Positions 5,920-10,993 of a DNA stretch of 10,993 nt are shown in pieces (within the stretch, counting starts at the first letter, position 1; each line of letters opens with the position of its first letter). This DNA comes from Bacillota bacterium (GTDB taxonomy: Bacteria; Bacillota; Clostridia; Oscillospirales; Oscillospiraceae). The notes below the pieces were generated by a model. It saw nothing but the letters and a program-made list of their open reading frames with translations, did no database searches and had not been told where the DNA came from. Both the position numbers and the translations under genes were made by a program. The stretch spans positions 1-10,993 of the forward strand of contig JAJUHD010000077.1 in the NCBI GenBank assembly GCA_029268085.1. Reading direction: 5' to 3'.

Positions 5920-7173
5920 ATGGGAGAAAAACTTTACGGCCTTTTGGGCCGCAAATTGGGCCACAGCTATTCCGTTCCCATACATCGGGAACTGGGAATC
6001 AGCGGTTACCGGCTGATTGAGCTGGAGCCGGAGCAGCTAGCGGATTTCTTTCAGCGGGACGACATAGGCGGGCTGAACGTAACCATTCCATATAAGCGCG
6101 AGGTCATGAAATACTGCCATGTACTGTCTCCTGAAGCTCAGGCAATCGGCAGCGTAAACACTATTGTGCGCAAAGATGACGGCAGGCTTTACGGATATAA
6201 TACCGACGCATACGGATTTGAGTTTCAGGTTCAACTGTCAGGTATTAATTTTAAGGGACAAAAAGTGGTAATATTCGGCAGCGGCGGAGCGTCGCTCACA
6301 GTACAGGCCGTCGCAAAAAAACTGGGTGCGGCGGAAGTGGTTGTAATATCCCGTCGCGGAGAGAACAACTACGAAAATCTGAGCCGCCACAGCGACGCGG
6401 ATGTGGTGGTGAACGCAACGCCCGTCGGTATGTATCCGGATGTCGGCAAAGCTCCCGCAGATTTGCGAATCTTTCCAAACTGCCGCGGCGCTCTCGACCT
6501 GATCTTCAATCCGGCGCGTACAGCCTTCCTTATGCAGGCAAGCAATCTGGGAATTCCTAACGCTAACGGGCTTTCTATGCTCGTGGCGCAGGCCAAGGAG
6601 GCGGAGGAGCACTTTTTCGGCAAAAAAATAAGCGATTCCGAGAATCTGCGGATTTATGAAAAACTCCGCGGGGAAACCGAAAACATTGTCCTTATAGGGA
6701 TGCCCGGCTGCGGGAAAAGCAGCGTAGGCGCCGCTCTGGCAAAGCTCACCGGAAGGGAACTGATCGACGTGGACATGGAGATCGAAAAAACGGCCGGCTG
6801 CTCTATAGCCGATATATTCGCCAATAGCGGCGAGGAGGGCTTCCGTCGCCTTGAACGGGAAGCCATTGCCAAAGCCGGACTTAAAAACGGTAAAATTATC
6901 GCTGCCGGCGGCGGGGTTATCAAAGATGAACGCAACTATCCGCCGCTTCATCAAAACGGCCGTATTTATCATCTTGAGCGAGACCCGGCGCTTCTGCCTA
7001 GGACCGGACGGCCCTTGTCCATTGGTGCAGACCTGTACGAATTGTATCGCGAACGGCTGCCGGCCTATCAGCGTTTCCGGGACACGGTAGTCGATAATAA
7101 TCACGCTATAACGGATGCCGCCGCGGCAATATGGAAGGAATTTTATGAAAATACTTGTTATAAACGGGCCTAA
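5920..7173 (+). CDS. aroE-aroK: Fused shikimate dehydrogenase-shikimate kinase
   Basis: One 417-residue protein carries two consecutive pathway enzymes. Residues 1 to about 245 are shikimate dehydrogenase, reducing 3-dehydroshikimate with NADPH: LGHSYS (13-18, shikimate-binding Ser residues), NVTIPYK (53-59, catalytic K59), NTDAYG (94-99, catalytic D96), the nucleotide loop GSGGAS (120-125) and NATPVGM (165-171). Residues about 253-417 are shikimate kinase: Walker A GMPGCGKS (260-267), DVDMEIE (283-289), FRRLE (308-312), AAGGGV (328-333) and lid RTGRPL (361-366). Each half is close to full length, joined by a linker around 235-252 with no stop. ATG 5920 has AGGAGG at 5907-5912, two bases after pheA. 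The gene end overlaps aroQ by 29 bases. Both halves keep catalytic residues, so both are probably active. Confidence 0.94.
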   Translation: MGEKLYGLLGRKLGHSYSVPIHRELGISGYRLIELEPEQLADFFQRDDIGGLNVTIPYKREVMKYCHVLSPEAQAIGSVNTIVRKDDGRLYGYNTDAYGFEFQVQLSGINFKGQKVVIFGSGGASLTVQAVAKKLGAAEVVVISRRGENNYENLSRHSDADVVVNATPVGMYPDVGKAPADLRIFPNCRGALDLIFNPARTAFLMQASNLGIPNANGLSMLVAQAKEAEEHFFGKKISDSENLRIYEKLRGETENIVLIGMPGCGKSSVGAALAKLTGRELIDVDMEIEKTAGCSIADIFANSGEEGFRRLEREAIAKAGLKNGKIIAAGGGVIKDERNYPPLHQNGRIYHLERDPALLPRTGRPLSIGADLYELYRERLPAYQRFRDTVVDNNHAITDAAAAIWKEFYENTCYKRA

Positions 7174-7582
7174 TATAAATATGCTCGGCATCAGAGAGCC
7201 GGAGATATACGGCAGCCGGACTTATGACGATCTTGTGTCAATGCTGCGGGAAGAAGCTGAAAAGCTGAACGCCTCAGTTGACTTTTTCCAGTCCAACCAC
7301 GAGGGCGCGCTGGTGGACGCGATTCAGAGCGCATACGGGAATGCCGACGGCATTATAATTAACCCCGCAGCCTATACGCATACAAGCATAGCCCTGCTCG
7401 ACGCGGTAAAAGCCGTCGGTATTCCTGCTGTGGAGGTGCACATTTCCGATCCCGACGCCAGGGAAGCGTTCCGCAAGACATCTTATATCCGTTCCGCCTG
7501 TGTTTCCACCATAAAGGGCCGCGGATTTGAGGGGTATCTTGACGCTCTCCGCATCCTCTGCTCAGGAGAATTCAAGGCATAA
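7145..7582 (+). CDS. aroQ: 3-dehydroquinate dehydratase, type II
   Basis: Dehydrates 3-dehydroquinate to 3-dehydroshikimate, the third shikimate step. The 145-residue length is typical of type II enzymes, which form dodecamers. Visible motifs are INGPNINMLGIREPEIYG (6-23, with the catalytic Arg and Tyr), FFQSNHEG (47-54), INPAAYTHTS (70-79), EVHISD (96-101) and the RKTSYIRSACVSTIKG tail that closes over the substrate. ATG 7145 is chosen because GGAAGGA (7133-7139) precedes it and the protein then begins MKILVINGPN as the family does; an in-frame upstream ATG at 7115 would add a tail within aroE-aroK. The gene overlaps the fusion gene by 29 bases and closes the operon before the terminator at 7610. 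Confidence 0.95.
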   Translation: MKILVINGPNINMLGIREPEIYGSRTYDDLVSMLREEAEKLNASVDFFQSNHEGALVDAIQSAYGNADGIIINPAAYTHTSIALLDAVKAVGIPAVEVHISDPDAREAFRKTSYIRSACVSTIKGRGFEGYLDALRILCSGEFKA

Positions 7583-7607
7583 ACTCTATCGGCCCATCGG
7601 TAAGTTC

Positions 7608-7637
7608 AAAAAAGAGGTTTCATACCCCGCCTCTTTT
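7608..7637. terminator. Bidirectional terminator between aroQ and the hydantoinase gene
   Basis: AAAAGAGG (7610-7617) pairs with CCTCTTTT (7630-7637) across a 12-base loop. Read on the plus strand the stem ends in TTTT; read on the minus strand it ends in TTTTTT (complement of 7608-7613). It lies 27 bases after the aroQ stop and 23 bases past the hydantoinase stop, between convergent genes, so it can serve both. The stem is short and only moderately GC-rich. Confidence 0.7.
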
Positions 7638-7660
7638 CCATAATCAATGTCTGCCACAGC

Positions 7661-9031
7661 CTATAAGCTGTATTTTCCTCTTTTCAGATATATTCCCTCA
7701 TGTGCGGCGACAATTCTATGATTTTCAACAACCTTTCGCCCTCTAAGATATACTGTTTCGATCTGTCCTTTAGTTTTATATCCTTCATACGGCGCATAGT
7801 CCATATTATAGGCCTGAGTCTTCGCGCTGATGACGCCCTCAGCCTCCGGGTCTAAAACGACTATATCCGCATCCGCTCCGGCAGCGATACGGCCTTTGCG
7901 CGGAAAGATTCCATAGAGCTTTGCGGGGTTTTCGGCGAGCAGACGGCACATCTGGCTGAGCGTTATCCTGTTTTCCCTGACGCCATAGGTATAGAGCAGA
8001 ATGCCCCTGTCCTCGACTCCGGGCATTCCGCCGGGAATCTTCGTAAAGTCCTTTTCGCCCATGAGCTTCTGCTCCATGCTGAAGCTGCAATGATCCGTCG
8101 AAAGCGTCTGGATCTTATCCTCCGCAAGCGCGCTCCAGAGGCACTCTCTGTCCTCCGCTTTTCTGAGAGGCGGAGCGATGACGTATTTAAGGCACTCGGG
8201 CAAAGGAAGCTCATAGAGCGACTGGTCCAGCAGCAGATACTGAGGACAGGTTTCGAGATATACCTTCTGCCCCCTGCTTCTGGCTTCCAAAGCTTCCTCA
8301 TATCCAGCCTTTGACGTTAGATGGACGATGATTATCGGCGAGTCCGCAAGCTCCGCGATCCTCAGAAGCCTGTTCATTGCTTCCGCCTCGACCTGGCAGG
8401 GTCTTGTCATGGAATGGCAGGCTGTGCTATTGTTTCCGAGCTTCTTCTGCTCCTCTACAAGAGCCTTGATAACGCCGCTGTTTTCGCAATGGACTCCCGC
8501 AATTCCCCCGACTTCCTTAAGCCGCTTGAGAATCTGATATATCTCCTTATCACCGACCATCATGCCGTCATATGTCATATAGAGCTTGAAAGAAGTGACG
8601 CCCAGGTCGATCATATCCTGAATTTCTTCGAAGACACTGTCATTCCAATCTGAAATGGACATATGAAAGCTATAATCGCACGACGCCTTGCCTTTAGCTT
8701 TAGCATGCCAATTTTCCAAGGCTTTGTTTAGGCTTTCGCCGTGGTACTGGGTCGCAAAATCTATAACCGTTGTGGTTCCGCCCAGCAGAGCGGCGCGGCT
8801 TCCGGTTTCGAAATCATCGGCCGTTACAGTTCCCGCTACCGGAAGGTCGAAATGCGTGTGCGCATCGATGAAGCCCGGAAGCAAGAGCTTGCCCGAGACG
8901 TCCTCTGTCCGCGCGTCAGGGTCCGACAGATTCTCTCCAATTACGGCTATTTTTTCACCTTCAATAAGCACATCCAGAACACGGACATCCTCACCGGTAA
9001 CAACCGTCCCGTTTTTTAACAGTGTTTTCAT
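7661..9031 (-). CDS. hyuA: Dihydropyrimidinase/D-hydantoinase family amidohydrolase
   Basis: A 456-residue cyclic-amide hydrolase of the dinuclear-zinc amidohydrolase superfamily. The metal-site pattern is complete: DAHTHFD (56-62; H58 and H60), the carboxylated Lys in TSFKLYMTYDG (146-156; K149), H181 in GVHCEN, H237 in IVHLTS and D313 in STDHCSF. Family members open 5,6-dihydropyrimidines, hydantoins or related ring amides. Divergent neighbours dpaL and a YgeY-type peptidase match E. coli, where the phenylhydantoinase HyuA/YgeZ lies beside YgeX and YgeY, so a role in that purine-type catabolic pathway is likely. The natural substrate is not decidable here. The start is ATG at 9029-9031 (minus strand) with AAGGAGGGA just upstream; an in-frame opening to 9310 would run through AT-rich non-coding DNA and was rejected. 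Confidence 0.88.
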   Translation of the reverse strand: MKTLLKNGTVVTGEDVRVLDVLIEGEKIAVIGENLSDPDARTEDVSGKLLLPGFIDAHTHFDLPVAGTVTADDFETGSRAALLGGTTTVIDFATQYHGESLNKALENWHAKAKGKASCDYSFHMSISDWNDSVFEEIQDMIDLGVTSFKLYMTYDGMMVGDKEIYQILKRLKEVGGIAGVHCENSGVIKALVEEQKKLGNNSTACHSMTRPCQVEAEAMNRLLRIAELADSPIIIVHLTSKAGYEEALEARSRGQKVYLETCPQYLLLDQSLYELPLPECLKYVIAPPLRKAEDRECLWSALAEDKIQTLSTDHCSFSMEQKLMGEKDFTKIPGGMPGVEDRGILLYTYGVRENRITLSQMCRLLAENPAKLYGIFPRKGRIAAGADADIVVLDPEAEGVISAKTQAYNMDYAPYEGYKTKGQIETVYLRGRKVVENHRIVAAHEGIYLKRGKYSL

Positions 9032-9057
9032 GTTCGTCCCTCCTTGATATTTCTTTG

Positions 9058-9092
9058 CCTGCTGAGACTGCAAATTCGGTAGTCTCAGCAGG
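9058..9092. repeat. 12-bp perfect inverted repeat in the hydantoinase 5' UTR
   Basis: CCTGCTGAGACT (9058-9069) and AGTCTCAGCAGG (9081-9092) are exact complements with an 11-base spacer. The repeat lies 26 bases upstream of the hydantoinase start codon and downstream of its predicted transcription start. No T-run follows on either strand, so it is not a standard terminator. It could be an operator for a dimeric regulator or an RNA stem controlling the hydantoinase mRNA. I do not recognise it as a known riboswitch. Confidence 0.6.
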
Positions 9093-9136
9093 TTATCTAT
9101 TTGCACTTTACTTGAATAGATTTGCTTTACATCGTA

Positions 9137-9165
9137 ATAATAGCACCATATAAATATATATTCAA
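9137..9165 (-). promoter_or_regulatory. Probable promoter of the hydantoinase gene
   Basis: On the minus strand TTGAAT (complement of 9160-9165) is followed after exactly 17 bases by TATTAT (complement of 9137-9142). This gives 4 of 6 and 5 of 6 matches to the vegetative -35 and -10 boxes. The predicted start is near 9130, leaving a 5' UTR of about 100 bases that contains the inverted repeat at 9058-9092. Confidence 0.6.
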
Positions 9166-9215
9166 GCCAAAACAAAAAATTTTTTAGCAATCCTAAAAAT
9201 TTTTTTGATTTTCTC

Positions 9216-9243
9216 TTGAATATCTGTTTTTTTATGCTATCAT
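9216..9243 (+). promoter_or_regulatory. Probable promoter of dpaL
   Basis: TTGAAT (9216-9221) and TATCAT (9238-9243) are separated by 16 bases, with AT-rich A/T tracts just upstream (9171-9208) that could act as an UP element. The predicted start is near 9250. The -10 box would overlap ATG 9242, which argues that this ATG is not the dpaL start. A weaker alternative is TTGAAT (9112-9117) with TAATAA (9135-9140), 17 bases apart. Confidence 0.5.
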
Positions 9244-9322
9244 GAAATTGCAAGCGTGCATAAATCAAAAGGAGGCGGTTGCCGCAGCTTCGCAATACGT
9301 TAAGGGGCAAGCGGTAAAACAG

Positions 9323-10546
9323 ATGGAAAAAGAAATATTATGGACAGAGAATAGAATGCCAAGGACAAAGGACGAATATCTGTCGGTCATGTCTCTTGAT
9401 GAAGTCAGAACAGCCAGACGCTTTCATGAGAGCTTTCCGCAGTATAAAAAAACACCCCTGGCCAAGCTCGATAACATGGCAGAGTTTCTGGGAATCAAGG
9501 AGCTTTATGTCAAGGACGAATCATATCGCTTCAATCTCAACGCTTTCAAGGTACTCGGCGGCTCGTTCGCCATGGCAAAATTCATAGCAAAGCAGACCGG
9601 CAGGAACATTTCGGATCTGACTTATGATTTCCTGACCTCGGAGGAGCTTAAAAAAGAGTTCGGACAGGCTACTTTCTTCACCGCGACCGACGGCAACCAC
9701 GGCAGAGGCGTAGCTTGGGCTGCCAACAAATTGCATCAGAAAGCCGTTGTGTTTATGCCGAACGGTTCTTCTCGGGCACGTTTAAAAAACATTTTAAAAG
9801 AAAATGCCACTGCTACGATCGAGAAAGCCAACTATGACGAGTGCGTCAGAATGGCTGCGGCGGCTGCGGCCAAAACTCCAAACGGCGTCGTTGTTCAGGA
9901 TACAGCGTGGGACGGTTATGAGGAAATACCCTCATGGATTATGCAGGGCTACGGAACTATGGCTATGGAGGCGGATGAGCAGCTTGATGAATACGGCTGC
10001 GGACGCCCGACGCATATATTCGTTCAGGCCGGCGTCGGCTCTCTCGCCGGTGCGGTTCAGGGCTATTTCGCAAACCGCTATCCTGATAATCCGCCTGTGA
10101 CGGTCGTTGTAGAAGCGGAAGCCGCGGCTTGTCTTTTTAAAAGTGCTGCGGCGGGAGACGGCGAAATAAGGATCGTTGACGGGGATATGCAGACCATCAT
10201 GGCAGGTCTGGCCTGCGGTGAGCCAAATACGATCTCCTGGGATATACTTAAAAACCATGTAACGGCTTTTGTCTCCTGCCCCGATTGGGTTGCGGCGAAG
10301 GGCATGCGTATGCTGGCCGCTCCAATAAAGGGTGATCCTCAGGTGATTTCCGGAGAATCCGGCGCCGTAACAATGGGGCTTATCGCTACCATACTTACGG
10401 ACGAAAAGTATATGGCTTTGCGAGAAGCCATTGGGCTGAACGCCGATTCCAAGGTTCTCTTGTTCTCAACCGAAGGAGATACAGACCCTGACCGGTTTAA
10501 ACCTATCGTTTGGGATGGCAACGAAGAAGAAGCTTTAAAAATATAA
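9323..10546 (+). CDS. dpaL: Diaminopropionate ammonia-lyase
   Basis: A PLP enzyme of fold type II that breaks 2,3-diaminopropionate into pyruvate and two ammonia; the E. coli relative is YgeX. From ATG 9323 it has 407 residues, against about 398 in E. coli. Key features are the PLP lysine in LNAFKVLGG (72-80; K76), ATDGNHGRGVAWAA (121-134; D123), QDTAWDGYEEIPSWIMQGY (192-210; D193), the phosphate loop QAGVGSLAG (235-243), IMAGLACGEPN (292-302) and SGESGA (343-348). N71 replaces the Gly usual in RFGLNAFK. The start is uncertain: the frame is open back to ATG 9242 (434 residues), but homologues begin near the MEKEI segment and the predicted -10 covers 9242. A strong AAGGAGG at 9269-9275 has no in-frame start close behind it. 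The YgeY-type gene follows after 16 bases. Confidence 0.9.
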   Translation: MEKEILWTENRMPRTKDEYLSVMSLDEVRTARRFHESFPQYKKTPLAKLDNMAEFLGIKELYVKDESYRFNLNAFKVLGGSFAMAKFIAKQTGRNISDLTYDFLTSEELKKEFGQATFFTATDGNHGRGVAWAANKLHQKAVVFMPNGSSRARLKNILKENATATIEKANYDECVRMAAAAAAKTPNGVVVQDTAWDGYEEIPSWIMQGYGTMAMEADEQLDEYGCGRPTHIFVQAGVGSLAGAVQGYFANRYPDNPPVTVVVEAEAAACLFKSAAAGDGEIRIVDGDMQTIMAGLACGEPNTISWDILKNHVTAFVSCPDWVAAKGMRMLAAPIKGDPQVISGESGAVTMGLIATILTDEKYMALREAIGLNADSKVLLFSTEGDTDPDRFKPIVWDGNEEEALKI

Positions 10547-10562
10547 CTAAGGAGAGACAAGA

Positions 10563-10993
10563 ATGGATTTTGAAAAGATTAAGGAACGGGCAAGATATTA
10601 CGAAAAGGATATGACGAAGTTTCTGCGCGAGCTGGTTAAGATTCCCGGTGAGAGCGCTGGGGAAGAGGGTCATATCAACAGGATAGCCGATGAGATGCGG
10701 AAGGTCGGTTTTGACAAGGTGGAGATCGATCCCCAGGGCAACGTTCTCGGCTACATGGGAAGCGGCAAGACATTGATCGGCTACGACGCTCATATTGACA
10801 CGGTCGGCATCGGCAACATCAAGAACTGGAACTTTGACCCGTACGAGGGGTTTGAGACGGAAACCGAGATCGGCGGCCGCGGCACCTCCGACCAGCTCGG
10901 CGGCATTGTTTCGGCGGTTTACGGCGCAAAGATCATGAAAGATCTGGGGCTGCTGAGCGACAAGTATACCGTACTTGTGACCGGAACCGTTCA
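10563..10993 (+). CDS. ygeY: YgeY-type M20 family metallopeptidase/deacylase (partial, 3' end missing)
   Basis: The first 143 codons are present and the frame is still open at the window end. The protein begins MDFEKIKERA and shows the M20 zinc-site motifs DAHIDTVG (75-82; H77, D79) and GGRGTSDQLGG (104-114; D110). The stretch from IKNWNFDPYEG to the end closely resembles E. coli YgeY. M20 enzymes hydrolyse amide bonds of small N-acyl or peptide substrates. YgeY is regularly paired with YgeX and HyuA, suggesting it acts on a carbamoyl- or acyl-amino acid in the same pathway, but the substrate is inferred. ATG 10563 has AAGGAG at 10549-10554 and lies 16 bases after the dpaL stop, so the two are one operon. 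Cut off by the window edge, not broken. Confidence 0.88.
   Translation, partial: MDFEKIKERARYYEKDMTKFLRELVKIPGESAGEEGHINRIADEMRKVGFDKVEIDPQGNVLGYMGSGKTLIGYDAHIDTVGIGNIKNWNFDPYEGFETETEIGGRGTSDQLGGIVSAVYGAKIMKDLGLLSDKYTVLVTGTV

Noticed and set aside
6238..7191. 317-codon open frame on the minus strand
   Set aside because: It is antisense to the aroE-aroK fusion, whose motifs are complete; the minus frame shows no recognisable domain or good start context.
9171..9208. Terminator in the A/T tracts between the divergent genes
   Set aside because: The A and T runs can pair but contain almost no GC, so a stable terminator stem is unlikely; they fit promoter-upstream AT tracts better.
9032..9310. 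93-residue extension of the hydantoinase to 9310
   Set aside because: It runs through AT-rich DNA containing a dyad and promoter elements, and overlaps the dpaL leader; ATG at 9029-9031 has a strong ribosome-binding site.
1..10993. CRISPR arrays, tRNA/rRNA genes, insertion sequences
   Set aside because: No spaced direct repeats, RNA gene signatures, transposase motifs or flanking terminal repeats were seen on either strand.

Overview
The window looks like a chromosomal segment from a Gram-positive anaerobe of the Clostridia, moderately GC-rich by eye. The evidence is AGGAGG-type ribosome-binding sites on tightly packed genes, the aromatic gene order aroF-tyrA-aroB-aroA-[aroC]-pheA-aroE/K-aroQ, a type II dehydroquinase and a DAHP synthase with an N-terminal ferredoxin-like regulatory domain. 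A clostridial gut or sludge organism is likely; no finer placement can be made from the sequence.

Layout. (1) Bases 1-192 are the 3' end of a diacylglycerol-kinase-family lipid kinase. (2) Bases 193-548 form a leader region with a -10 box, a 37-codon open reading frame extremely rich in Phe and Tyr codons, and a perfect 14-bp terminator hairpin just before aroF. This reads as a ribosome-mediated attenuator. (3) Bases 549-7582 are one compact operon: aroF, tyrA, aroB, aroA, a 21-codon ORF, pheA (chorismate mutase-prephenate dehydratase with ACT domain), an aroE-aroK fusion and aroQ. It encodes every shikimate-pathway step except chorismate synthase, plus both branch enzymes to prephenate-derived Phe and Tyr. 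The 21-codon ORF sits where aroC is expected and starts with MSYKFGK, like an AroC N-terminus, so it looks like an internally deleted aroC. (4) Bases 7583-7660 hold a bidirectional terminator between convergent transcription units. (5) Bases 7661-9031 on the minus strand are a hydantoinase/dihydropyrimidinase (hyuA/ygeZ type). (6) Bases 9032-9322 are a divergent control region with a good promoter on each strand, a 12-bp inverted repeat in the hydantoinase 5' UTR and three copies of CTTGAATA. (7) From 9323 to the end lie diaminopropionate ammonia-lyase (dpaL/ygeX) and the start of a YgeY-type M20 peptidase.

How the genes work together. The aromatic operon condenses PEP and erythrose-4-phosphate, carries the product to EPSP and, once chorismate is made by an enzyme not encoded here, converts it to prephenate, phenylpyruvate (PheA) and 4-hydroxyphenylpyruvate (TyrA). 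The leader peptide has Phe and Tyr codons but no Trp, which fits an operon that feeds Phe and Tyr but not the Trp branch. The hyuA-ygeX-ygeY set matches the core of the E. coli ygeWXYZ-hyuA neighbourhood, associated with anaerobic purine/uric-acid breakdown in gut bacteria. It is a separate catabolic module that happens to adjoin the aromatic operon.

The most notable observations are the Phe/Tyr leader-peptide attenuator in a Gram-positive aromatic operon and the collapsed aroC.
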